Source: Candidatus Omnitrophota bacterium (GTDB lineage: Bacteria > Hinthialibacterota > Hinthialibacteria > Hinthialibacterales > Hinthialibacteraceae). Taken from it: DNA of 64,000 nt. Shown piece by piece: positions 42,393 to 50,711 of this stretch. Numbering within the stretch: position 1 is the stretch's first letter; each line of letters starts with the position of its first letter. Where the stretch lies: the NCBI GenBank assembly GCA_003598175.1, contig QZKN01000065.1, positions 1-64,000 of the forward strand, written 5' to 3'. A program made the translations under genes and the position numbers. The notes beneath the pieces are model-generated. The model saw only the letters and a program-made list of their open reading frames with translations. It was not told the DNA's origin and ran no database searches.

Positions 42393-42680
42393 TCAATGAG
42401 AAGGGAAAAAAGTTTTTAATTCATAGTTTGGTAGTGGTTGCTTTGTGATGATCGCGTATAACACGTCCGGATCCAAATCCGCGTCATTGGGCCAGCAAAT
42501 GGTTCCCAATTCGGAATTTACGCACACCTGATTGAAAAAAGAATGATCTTTCAAAGCGGAAAAAATGCCGGTGAACCGGATAATTTTGCGAAGATCGACT
42601 TCTCCTTCGACATGATCTTCAAAACGAAGGTACAATTTGTAATTCATAAGAGGACGAACTTCAACAATATCTTTTAACAT
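42393..42680 (-). CDS. DUF2442 family protein
   Basis: 95 residues: MLKDIVEVRPLMNYKLYLRFEDHVEGEVDLRKIIRFTGIFSALKDHSFFNQVCVNSELGTICWPNDADLDPDVLYAII. The FxDG/DL...L.D...F..V.V....GT..WPNGADL.PD pattern defines DUF2442. The ATG at 42680 follows GGAGTAGACCG inside the end of the preceding DUF4160 gene, four bases away. DUF4160-DUF2442 pairs are common and are often suggested to be toxin-antitoxin-like; function is unproven. Confidence 0.85.
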   Translation of the reverse strand: MLKDIVEVRPLMNYKLYLRFEDHVEGEVDLRKIIRFTGIFSALKDHSFFNQVCVNSELGTICWPNDADLDPDVLYAIITKQPLPNYELKTFFPSH

Positions 42681-42684
42681 CGGT

Positions 42685-42945
42685 CTACTCCAATGGTGGA
42701 ATCTTTTGCATAAGTGAATTTTCTCGACCTCGTTCCCAATTATCAACAAGGTCCTTTTGATATAAGAAAGCCCATTCCATGACCAGCCCATATACGCGGG
42801 GCGAAAGATAACCTTCAATTAAACGAAGATTATATATATCTATTATAGCCTTTTGTTCAGCATAGCGAACATGAAAATGAGGCGGTGGATGTTCATTGTG
42901 ATACATTGAAATTACGATTCCAAAAAACCTACTAATTTCAGGCAT
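42685..42945 (-). CDS. DUF4160 family protein
   Basis: 86 residues: MPEISRFFGIVISMYHNEHPPPHFHVRYAEQKAIIDIYNLRLIEGYLSPRVYGLVMEWAFLYQKDLVDNWER. The FGIVI-M---EHPPPHFHVRY histidine-rich motif is the DUF4160 hallmark. It pairs with the downstream DUF2442 gene and follows the HerA gene by 22 bp on the same strand. Confidence 0.88.
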   Translation of the reverse strand: MPEISRFFGIVISMYHNEHPPPHFHVRYAEQKAIIDIYNLRLIEGYLSPRVYGLVMEWAFLYQKDLVDNWERGRENSLMQKIPPLE

Positions 42946-42967
42946 CGGATTCTCTCATGTTGCTGAT

Positions 42968-44659
42968 TTATTCCGGCAAACCCGCGGTAATCCTGCCAAG
43001 CCGCAACGATTTCTCCTCTTTGCTCTCCCATCCCATCGCGCGATAAAAATCAAGGCCGTACGTGCGGGTTTTCACCACCACCGGCATGGGGGTGGCGTGG
43101 CCGAGAATGAGCGCCTGCTGTTTCGTGTCGAGCGTGGCCAGCACGTTTCGCAGCGCGCTCGCGCCGGAAACGCCGGTAAACACCGCCTGAATGTCTTTTT
43201 CATCGTTCAGCAAAGCCGTGATGCGGGTTCCCAGCTGCGAGAGGATTTCGTCGTCGATGCCGGAGGGGCGCTGATCCACCACCAGCAGCGAGACGAAATA
43301 CTTGCGCAATTCCCGCGCGATCACGCCGAAGATGGTTTGCCGCGCCGCCGCCGGGTTGAGAAACTTGTGCGCCTCTTCGATCGTGATCAGCAGCGGGCGC
43401 GGGCGATCCTCCAGCTTTTGCGTGGCCATATATTTTTCCGCGTCCTTCACCCATTCGTGATGAATGCGGCGGCTGATGAGATTGGCGACCAGCAGATAGG
43501 CCAACATGCCGGACACGCGCCCGAATTCCAGATCGACGTGCCGGCCGCCGCGCAATTCCTCGATGATGCGCCGAATCGACGCGGTCAGCGTGATTTCCCC
43601 CTCTGCCTTGGTTTCCGTCTTGTCCACGACGAACGGCAAATCTCGCACGGCCCGCAGTTTGCGGTAAAGCGCCGCCAGGCTTTCTTTATTCGCGCCCCAT
43701 TGTTCCGCTTGTTCCTTCATCTCCGCCGGATCGGTATCCAGCAGTTTTTTCAGCCAATTCTTTTTAAATAAATTTCGCAGGATATAGGCGGTTTCAATGG
43801 CGGTGGGGTGGAGATTGAGTTCCTCCTGCAGCGGCGCGATGTCTTCCACCTCGATTTCGTTGAGGGGAATCTGCACTTCCAAATCAAAGCTGACGTTGCG
43901 CTGGCGGGCGGAATCGGGATCGAGCGTGCAAATCAACACCTTGCCGGGAAACAGATTTTTCAGGCCTTTCACGAACGCATCCTTGCCCGGCCCCGATTCC
44001 GCGCGGGTTTCCCACCCATATTCGCTATGCATGTCAAAAATGAGATTGACGGCTTTGTGGCTGCGAATCAGTCCGGCCAATACCAGGCGGGTCAAAAACG
44101 TCTTGCCGGTGCCGGTTTTCCCGAAAATCCCGTTCGAGCGCTCGATGAATCGATCCAGATCCAGGCACACTTCCACATTGTCCATATCCAACGGCGCGCC
44201 CAGATTGAAAAAGCGCGTCTGCGTTACGCTTTCCTCTCCGAATACGCGATTGACGTCGTCTTTTCCGGCTTCCCGCACGGTGGAAAAATGCACCGGGATG
44301 CTTTTCACCGGTCGCAGATGCTCCTCGCGGTCGAACCGTTCGCCGGCGACGCCGCGTTGCAGCATGAGCATGGGTTTGAGGGAAATCGTGGCGTAGGTAT
44401 GATCGCCGGCAAGCACGTCGTCAAGCAGGGATGAGCGCCGCGGCGGGTCGCGCAGGATCGCTCCGCTGGAGGCGTCAAGACATACGTCGGTGATCATGGA
44501 AAAAAAATCGAATTCGCTGCCTTCCACCACCACAAATTTTCCCGCGCGCACCTGCTCGACCGCATAGGCGGGATCGAGACGCATCTCCAGGCCTTCCGCC
44601 AGCGAACCGGCGGTGATCACGCCCAAATTGTGGGAGTGGTTTTCGCGATTTACAACCAT
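42968..44659 (-). CDS. HerA-like hexameric ATPase/DNA translocase
   Basis: 563 residues. An N-terminal HAS-barrel-like beta region (residues 1-100) precedes the FtsK-HerA motor. Walker A is GIFGKTGTGKTFL (GKTGTGKT at 180-187), a strand-ending DMHSEYGW follows, Walker B is RPLLITIEEAHKFLNP, and sensor/arginine-finger region is SLLVVDQRPSGIDDEILSQLGTRI. HerA normally pumps DNA and works with a nuclease such as NurA in end resection, or with SIR2/DUF4297 in phage defence. Here the coupled partner is a HAS-barrel protein whose stop overlaps this start by ten bases. Confidence 0.9.
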   Translation of the reverse strand: MVVNRENHSHNLGVITAGSLAEGLEMRLDPAYAVEQVRAGKFVVVEGSEFDFFSMITDVCLDASSGAILRDPPRRSSLLDDVLAGDHTYATISLKPMLMLQRGVAGERFDREEHLRPVKSIPVHFSTVREAGKDDVNRVFGEESVTQTRFFNLGAPLDMDNVEVCLDLDRFIERSNGIFGKTGTGKTFLTRLVLAGLIRSHKAVNLIFDMHSEYGWETRAESGPGKDAFVKGLKNLFPGKVLICTLDPDSARQRNVSFDLEVQIPLNEIEVEDIAPLQEELNLHPTAIETAYILRNLFKKNWLKKLLDTDPAEMKEQAEQWGANKESLAALYRKLRAVRDLPFVVDKTETKAEGEITLTASIRRIIEELRGGRHVDLEFGRVSGMLAYLLVANLISRRIHHEWVKDAEKYMATQKLEDRPRPLLITIEEAHKFLNPAAARQTIFGVIARELRKYFVSLLVVDQRPSGIDDEILSQLGTRITALLNDEKDIQAVFTGVSGASALRNVLATLDTKQQALILGHATPMPVVVKTRTYGLDFYRAMGWESKEEKSLRLGRITAGLPE

Positions 44660-45228
44660 GATTCCAATCTCGTAATGAAGCGTTTGAGGGTATCGTAGTC
44701 ATCACGATACAATTCGGATACCGCCTTGCCCACTCGCACCGCTTCGGTTCGTTTTCTTTCATGCGCTTCGATGATACTGCGGCATACCCCGAGCAGCAAA
44801 TCTTCCGTCGCGGATTTTCCGGATGCATAAATCAAACGCAAGAATCCCAAATCCCGGCTGATGCAGCGAATCACTTCATCGCGGCACGGCTGCACCTGCG
44901 CATGGAGGGATGGAGGCGTCTGCGGCAATCCATAAACGAAGCGATTGTCCGATAACCAGCCGATCAGCAACGCCTGAAATTGAGAACGCAACAGCGAGGA
45001 CAACTGCGGATACGAGCGTTGTAGTTGTTCTTCGGACAAACCCAGCGCCGAGGGCCGGCGGTTGGGATCAATGCTGGTGGTTTCCACATTATACACCACG
45101 CCAATGCGACAAATTTCCACGCCGACTTGAATAAACGAACCGAACGCGGGCGGCCGGCCGTTGCGCCGGCATTGGCCCACAATTTCCGTGGTGCTCGTAT
45201 TAACCACCTCGCCGATGGCGTCTGTCAT
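44650..45228 (-). CDS. HAS-barrel domain protein coupled to HerA
   Basis: 192 residues from MTDAIGEVVNTSTTEIVGQCRRNGRPPAFGSFIQVG, a HAS-barrel entry (named from HerA-ATP synthase), followed by a helical domain of unknown function (EEQLQRSYPQLSSLLRSQFQALLIGWL...). The HAS barrel is thought to mediate hexamer assembly. The start at 45228 is chosen because the upstream frame runs through an intergenic palindrome. No nuclease motif (DE nuclease, NurA) is visible, so if this is a resection pair the nuclease is elsewhere. Confidence 0.75.
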   Translation of the reverse strand: MTDAIGEVVNTSTTEIVGQCRRNGRPPAFGSFIQVGVEICRIGVVYNVETTSIDPNRRPSALGLSEEQLQRSYPQLSSLLRSQFQALLIGWLSDNRFVYGLPQTPPSLHAQVQPCRDEVIRCISRDLGFLRLIYASGKSATEDLLLGVCRSIIEAHERKRTEAVRVGKAVSELYRDDYDTLKRFITRLESWL

Positions 45229-45261
45229 TTTTTTACTGTTTCCATGAAAATATACGCCGTC

Positions 45262-45281
45262 GGGCGGTTCGCGAACCGCCC
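45262..45281. repeat. Perfect 20-bp palindrome in the intergenic region
   Basis: GGGCGGTTCGCGAACCGCCC, followed by CCTACATGC. It lies between the divergent HAS-barrel and FAD-oxidase genes and resembles other dispersed palindromes in the window. Confidence 0.6.
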
Positions 45282-45406
45282 CTACATGCTGAATTATTAT
45301 CCCGTCGGCAAAAATTGAAAAGTGATCGGATTCTCCCCGCGGCATTCGATCAGATTGTGCTACAATACGTTTCACGTTTATCTTTCAAGTTAGAAAGGCT
45401 GCCGCT

Positions 45407-46816
45407 GTGGCACAGCATGTCCATAATTCCTATCATCCGGTTGACGCCGCCGTGTTGAAACGGTTGCGTGAGATTTTTCCCAAAGATCGGATTTCCAACG
45501 AGCCGGTCGATTTGATGACCTATTCCTACGACGCCACCCGCAAGGAATATGCGCCGCAAGTGGTGATATGGCCGGAAACCGCGCAGGAAATTTCCGATCT
45601 GATGAAAGTGGCTTGTAACTATCGGCTGCCGGTTTATCCGCGCGGCGGCGGCACGGGATTGACCGGCGGCGCGCTTGCCGTCGAAGGCGGCATTGTGTTA
45701 TCGCTGGAGCGCATGGTGAAAATCGGGGAAATCGATGAGCAAAATCGGCTCGTTACCGCGCAATGCGGAATTCCTCTGGCGGAATTGAAAACCGCCGTAC
45801 AAAAGAAAAATCTGTTTTATCCACCGGATCCATCCAGCGCCAAATCCGCTACGTTAGGCGGAACGCTGGCCGAATGCGCGGGCGGGCTGAATTGCGTGAA
45901 ATACGGAACCACGAAGGATTGGGTGATGTCCGCCGTGGCCGTCATGCCGACCGGCGAGATCATCCACGTCGGCTCGAAAGCGCGTAAAAGTGTGGTCGGC
46001 TATAATCTGCTGCAATTGCTGATCGGCTCGGAAGGCACGCTCGCGATCTTGACCGACGCAACCTTGCGCCTGATACCTTATCCAAAATTTCGTAAATCGT
46101 TCTATGCGCTGTACGATTCCGTCATGGCGTCGGCGATTGCCGTGCAGGCCATGCTGCAAAGCGGCGTGACGCCCAGCGCACTGGAATTTATCGACCGCAT
46201 CAGTCTGGAAGCGGCAAATAATTATGTCAAAGATAAACAAATTCCCGTTGCGGAAGCCTTGCTATTGGTGGAAACCGACGGGTATGACGAGCAAAGCATG
46301 AACGAGGATTTACAAATTTTACTGGAACTATGCAAGGAAAAAAGCGCATCGGCGATTCGTGAGGCGCAGACGGAAGAGGAACGCGCATCGTTATGGTTCA
46401 TTCGCAAGAGTTTAAGTCCCGCCATGTACGCAATGGCGGCGTTCAAAGCGAATGAAGACATCTGCGTGCCGATTTCCGAATTTCCCGCCATGCTGGAGGA
46501 AGCGTATGCGATCAGTAAGCGTCACAACGTGATCACCCTCTGCTTCGGCCATGCGGGCGACGGGAATTTGCACGTGAATTTCATGTCAAACCAGGAACAC
46601 GATGACGATGTGGAAGCCGCCGTGAACGATCTCTTCCGCGCCACAGTGGCGCACGGCGGCTCCATCTCCGGCGAACACGGCATCGGCATCACGAAAGCGC
46701 CTTATCTCTCCTATGAAATGGGAGAGCGAGAGCTACGCCTGCTCGTGCAGATCAAAGAATTGTTCGACCCGGTAGGAATTTTAAATCCATCCAAGATCGT
46801 TATGAAAAAAGAATAG
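45407..46816 (+). CDS. FAD-linked oxidase, GlcD/D-lactate dehydrogenase type
   Basis: 469 residues of the VAO/PCMH family: the FAD-binding PRGGGTGLTGGALAVEGGIVLSLERM, NCVKYGTTKDWVMSAVAVMPTGEIIHVG and GYNLLQLLIGSEGTLAILTDATLRL. The C-terminal cap ends LCFGHAGDGNLHVNF...GSISGEHGIGITKAPYL, with the histidines of the GlcD/DLD subgroup. It would oxidise a 2-hydroxy acid such as glycolate or D-lactate. No GlcE/GlcF partners adjoin. The start is a GTG at 45407 giving MAQHVHNSYHP. Confidence 0.9.
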   Translation: MAQHVHNSYHPVDAAVLKRLREIFPKDRISNEPVDLMTYSYDATRKEYAPQVVIWPETAQEISDLMKVACNYRLPVYPRGGGTGLTGGALAVEGGIVLSLERMVKIGEIDEQNRLVTAQCGIPLAELKTAVQKKNLFYPPDPSSAKSATLGGTLAECAGGLNCVKYGTTKDWVMSAVAVMPTGEIIHVGSKARKSVVGYNLLQLLIGSEGTLAILTDATLRLIPYPKFRKSFYALYDSVMASAIAVQAMLQSGVTPSALEFIDRISLEAANNYVKDKQIPVAEALLLVETDGYDEQSMNEDLQILLELCKEKSASAIREAQTEEERASLWFIRKSLSPAMYAMAAFKANEDICVPISEFPAMLEEAYAISKRHNVITLCFGHAGDGNLHVNFMSNQEHDDDVEAAVNDLFRATVAHGGSISGEHGIGITKAPYLSYEMGERELRLLVQIKELFDPVGILNPSKIVMKKE

Positions 46817-46887
46817 TCCACGAAGAGATACCGTGATCAAATGAATGAAACGTAGGAGGAACAAAAAGAAGACAGGTTACACCGAAT

Positions 46888-46950
46888 GGGGTAGAGCAAG
46901 CGTCCTCGCTTGCACGAACAGCGCAGGCGGGGACGCCTGCCCTACCCGCG
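46888..46950. repeat. Dispersed palindromic repeat, GGGGTAGAGCAAGCG type
   Basis: Starts GGGGTAGAGCAAGCGTCC and ends GCCTGCCCTACCCGCG. Same family as 11982-12043 and 56826-56877. Confidence 0.7.
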
Positions 46951-46977
46951 TCAGTTTATTTATGTGGATAAGAAATC

Positions 46978-48051
46978 ATGAGAAGTAATAAATCAAGTTA
47001 TAAAGTATTACTCTTCGGAATCGTTTTCTCGATCGGTATTGCGCCAATCGTTCCCGCACAGGATGAAACGCCGCCCCTGCCTCCGCTCATGAATACCGGT
47101 TCGAACAATTCCTTAATGGATTTGCTCAAAGCGGATCTCCTGCGCCGCGCCAAAGAGGTGGATAAGAATGATCCCTCGTCAAAACGCCGCAAACCATCGC
47201 GCCCGCGGCCGGAATTGGGACAGGGGGAATCCGTCGCCGAACCCATCGATTTGTCCAAATACCTCGGTCCGGCAGGCGATCCGCAAAAAACGTGGGAAAA
47301 ATTGCAGGAATTGGGTAAAATTCCCGCTCCCCCACAGCCTCCCGACGCAACCGATCCGATTCAGGAAATGGGAAACGATATGCCGCCGGACAAGCGTATG
47401 GCCTATGCGGAGGATTTGTTGAAGCGACGAAATTATGAAAAAGCCCAAAGCGAATTGGAATCGATTTTGGAAATGGATCTCGAAAAAAAGGAAATGGTCC
47501 ATGCGCTCGCCATGCGGGAAAAAGCCTTGTTTCATCGCCGGTTTTATGACTCTGTACAAAGCGATTTTTTTCGGTTAAATGCGTATTATCCGGAAAACAA
47601 GGAAATCGACGAGCTGAAGCAGTATCTGGAGGAACAATCCGGCGTCGAACCGCTGAAAAAAGCGGTTTTTGAAAATCCCGCCAATCCCGCCGCGCAACGC
47701 AAGTTGCTGGATCAATATCTCAAATATGGCTGGCTCGATTTTGCGGAAGAATTTTTTGCGGAAACGATTCGGGACACCTCACAGGCCACCATTCAAAGCC
47801 TCAGCGAGATCTTTTTTCGGCAACAGGATTACCCCATGCTGATCGACCTATCCCGCGTCGGGCAAAAAATGTATCCGGCGGAAGCGATCTATCTCTACAA
47901 CGAAGGCGTCGGACATTTTTCCTTGAAGGATCCCGCATCCCTGGAGCAGGCGAAAACCGCATTTGTACGCGCCAAAGCTCGCGCCCAAACGGAAGGCATG
48001 ATAAACAAAGCGGATTGGTATCTGAAACGGCTCACGCCGGCGCAGCGCTGA
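46978..48051 (+). CDS. Exported TPR-like protein of unknown function
   Basis: 357 residues. A signal peptide (YKVLLFGIVFSIGIAPIVPAQ) precedes a proline- and charge-rich linker (residues 30-125) and a helical repeat half with TPR-like helices: RMAYAEDLLKRRNYEKAQSELESIL, KEMVHALAMREKALFHRRF, AAQRKLLDQYLKYGWLDFAEEFFAETI, LEQAKTAFVRAKARA. Likely a periplasmic scaffold. GGATAAGAAATC precedes the ATG. No specific partner can be named. Confidence 0.75.
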   Translation: MRSNKSSYKVLLFGIVFSIGIAPIVPAQDETPPLPPLMNTGSNNSLMDLLKADLLRRAKEVDKNDPSSKRRKPSRPRPELGQGESVAEPIDLSKYLGPAGDPQKTWEKLQELGKIPAPPQPPDATDPIQEMGNDMPPDKRMAYAEDLLKRRNYEKAQSELESILEMDLEKKEMVHALAMREKALFHRRFYDSVQSDFFRLNAYYPENKEIDELKQYLEEQSGVEPLKKAVFENPANPAAQRKLLDQYLKYGWLDFAEEFFAETIRDTSQATIQSLSEIFFRQQDYPMLIDLSRVGQKMYPAEAIYLYNEGVGHFSLKDPASLEQAKTAFVRAKARAQTEGMINKADWYLKRLTPAQR

Positions 48052-48129
48052 ACGCGCGCACGGTGACGGTTTGACGGCCTATCGGCTATAATGGTTTTTT
48101 TTGAATTCGAATCGACGGAAGGGATTGCT

Positions 48130-48732
48130 ATGGACATCGTAAAAATCAAAAAAGCCATTTTGAGTGTATATGACAAGGCCGGGATCGAAGCATTGGCCAA
48201 ATCACTTGCCGAACAAGGCGTACATATCCTGTCGACGGGCGGAACCGGACGCGCGTTAAAAGCGGCGGGCATCGATTATCAGGAAGTCAGCGATTATACC
48301 GGCTCGCCGGAAATGCTGGGCGGCCGCGTCAAAACCCTGCATCCCAAAATTCATGGCGGTTTGTTATTCAAACGCGAAGATCAGGAACAGGTCGCCGAAG
48401 CGGTCATGTACGGCGTCGAACCGATCGACCTCGTCGTGGTGAATCTCTATCCGTTCGAAGCCACCATCGCCAAACCGGACGTCACCATCGAAGAAGCGAC
48501 CGAAAATATCGATATCGGCGGCCCCACCATGATCCGCTCTTCGGCCAAAAATTTCATGTCCGTCACCGTCGTTACGGATCCGACGGATTATCAAACAATT
48601 CTTGAAGAAATCAACGAACATCAGGGCGTGCGCCTGCACACCCGCCGTAAACTGGCGGCGAAAGCCTTTGCGCACACATCGAAATACGATCAGGCGATTT
48701 ATATGTATTTGAATACATTAATGGAGAATTAA
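48130..48732 (+). CDS. Stand-alone IMP cyclohydrolase (PurH N-terminal domain)
   Basis: 200 residues matching the MGS-fold N-terminal domain of PurH: KKAILSVYDKAGIEALAKSLAEQGVHILSTGGTGRALKAAGI, SPEMLGGRVKTLHPKIHGGLL, DLVVVNLYPFEATI, NIDIGGPTMIRSSAKNF and RRKLAAKAFAHTSKYDQAI. This domain closes FAICAR to IMP. The AICAR transformylase half (about 300 residues) is absent and the gene ends at the natural domain boundary. The start at 48130 follows GGAAGGGATTGCT. The gene's TAA interleaves with the stop of the opposing gene. Confidence 0.9.
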   Translation: MDIVKIKKAILSVYDKAGIEALAKSLAEQGVHILSTGGTGRALKAAGIDYQEVSDYTGSPEMLGGRVKTLHPKIHGGLLFKREDQEQVAEAVMYGVEPIDLVVVNLYPFEATIAKPDVTIEEATENIDIGGPTMIRSSAKNFMSVTVVTDPTDYQTILEEINEHQGVRLHTRRKLAAKAFAHTSKYDQAIYMYLNTLMEN

Positions 48733-50591
48733 TAATTCTGCCATTTTTCAACACCTGTCACTGGCGGCGTCGGTTCGGGGGATACTTGCGGTTGCTGACG
48801 ACTCCAATTCGGTCGGTAGGGTTTAATTCCTCCCGTCAATTGCCACATGATGGTCGGCTGATAGCGATTGACAACCCATATATCCCGTTTGTTTCCGTCG
48901 GTAGACACGCGGATGAAGGCGATATAATGCCCATCGGGCGAAGGTGTGGGACTTTCAACCGTTTCGTTGAAGAAATTGGTGATTGGAGTAATTTGTGTAG
49001 AGACAAAATCATAATGAAACAGGTCATAACCGCTGTTGTTCATTTTTCGCGGGTGCATCTGCGACATCGCAAAGAAAAAACCGGAGCCATCCGGCAGCCA
49101 GGCAGGATCGCCAGGAGAGGAGGAACTCGCGTCAGGAGCGATTAGTTGCCGCCCGGTCTGTTCACCCGGCGCAGCCAGATAAATCCCGGCATCCGATAAC
49201 ACTACACTACTTGATTTTTCGTAAAGAAGTTGATCGCCGATAGGCGACCAGGAAGGTCTTTTTGTTACGTTCACGCCGCCTATGAGTTCCTGATCAAGCG
49301 TATTGTAATCGGTCGGCAACGAAATACTGCGCAACAGGCCATCCAGCACAAAACCAATTTGATTGCCGAGGCCGTTCCATGTCAATTGAGAAGCGGTGTA
49401 GCGGGACGTGAAGCCGTGCAGTTCCAATGTGCCCACATCCAGCGTTTCGTTGGCAATCACGTTGACGGTGGAGCGGGATTCGGCGTAGCCTTCCGACCAA
49501 ACCGTGATGGTCTGTTCCACGTCAGGACCAAGATCAGGAACTGAAATGGTGAACGATTGCGTGTCGCTGCCGCTCTGGTCGGGTCCGAGCATGGCTGACA
49601 GCTGCACGCTTTCTTGCGCTCCCTGCACATAAACCAATGCAAAGCGATATTGGCCGGTGTTGTTGTGCACGCTGCCTGTGATTGTGCCGGAGGCAATGTT
49701 TTCAGGCAATTCGGATGGGGAGGGAGAATTGGTGACGCGGCAAATATTGGATCCGTCAGGTCGAATCGTGTAAATGTCCGTTGTAAATCGAGATTTGCCG
49801 AACTCATGATTGCTCGTAAATGCAAGCAGAGTGCTTTGCGGATTCCACGCGATATCATACAGTTGCGGAACTTCAGCGGTGTTGCGCCAAATCACTTGAT
49901 CATTGCCGCCAATGGGATTGATGCGATGAATGGCTTTGCCGTCTTCGATATATGCGATCTCCCCGGTCAGTTCCGGAAACTGCATCTGTCCGCTGATTGT
50001 GAGAGAAATATTGTCCACGATTACATGAATCCATTCACCAATCAGATCGATTAAGAGATAAATACGCTTCCCCTGCGCGTGCAAGACGTTGATTTGCTCA
50101 ATAGCACCCGCATCGAGCGCAACATATACGTTTTGCCATTCATAACCGGGAAAGGAATTGATATCAATATAAACCGGTTGCGAGACGGCTTCATTATCTT
50201 CGCTTAAAATCGATGCGCGAAAGGCTGCCAGCATGGCGATTTCAGGGACGGAAATATCAAAACGGTACGACATCGAAAACGTCGCTTGCGTGATGTGTGT
50301 GATCAGGTTCAATTCCTGCACGATATAGCCCTGCGACTGCGATTCGATAGTGGGATTGAGCCGCATACCGGCGCCGGACAAGCCGTTGTCAAGATATGAT
50401 CCCACACCGTTGATATTTTTAGCCCATGCGGTTTCTTTTTGTTCGAAATTCCCGTTGCGTATGATTTCTTGTTGAGAACTCGTAATGGTGGTTTGCGCAT
50501 GGGATGTAAAAATGAACATAAGCGCCATGATCGGCTGAACAAAAATGAACATAAACAACCGGCTTTTCTTATTATGTATTTTGTTATTCAT
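48729..50591 (-). CDS. Secreted TolB/PD40-type beta-propeller protein
   Basis: About 620 residues. It has an export signal (FMFIFVQPIMALMFIFTSHAQ) and a CBM-like jelly roll with EIIRNGNFEQKETAWAKNI and DNISLTISG. Scattered PD40 repeats follow: QLYDIAWNPQSTLLAFTSNHEF, QLTWNGLGNQIGFV, KRPSWSPIGDQLLYE, SPTPSPDGHYIAFIR and DIWVVNR. A beta-sandwich insert occupies residues 300-400. The ATG at 50591 is better spaced from GGGAGG than 50594. Probably an outer-surface binding protein. Confidence 0.78.
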   Translation of the reverse strand: MNNKIHNKKSRLFMFIFVQPIMALMFIFTSHAQTTITSSQQEIIRNGNFEQKETAWAKNINGVGSYLDNGLSGAGMRLNPTIESQSQGYIVQELNLITHITQATFSMSYRFDISVPEIAMLAAFRASILSEDNEAVSQPVYIDINSFPGYEWQNVYVALDAGAIEQINVLHAQGKRIYLLIDLIGEWIHVIVDNISLTISGQMQFPELTGEIAYIEDGKAIHRINPIGGNDQVIWRNTAEVPQLYDIAWNPQSTLLAFTSNHEFGKSRFTTDIYTIRPDGSNICRVTNSPSPSELPENIASGTITGSVHNNTGQYRFALVYVQGAQESVQLSAMLGPDQSGSDTQSFTISVPDLGPDVEQTITVWSEGYAESRSTVNVIANETLDVGTLELHGFTSRYTASQLTWNGLGNQIGFVLDGLLRSISLPTDYNTLDQELIGGVNVTKRPSWSPIGDQLLYEKSSSVVLSDAGIYLAAPGEQTGRQLIAPDASSSSPGDPAWLPDGSGFFFAMSQMHPRKMNNSGYDLFHYDFVSTQITPITNFFNETVESPTPSPDGHYIAFIRVSTDGNKRDIWVVNRYQPTIMWQLTGGIKPYRPNWSRQQPQVSPEPTPPVTGVEKWQNY

Positions 50592-50711
50592 CATTCCTCC
50601 CGTAACCCGTTGACAAACAGGCGGTATTGAACTGAAAATGACTTGCTACAGGCAATGCAGTCAATCAGACGGTGAATCATCATTACTTTATCGATTTATC
50701 GGAGAAAAAAC

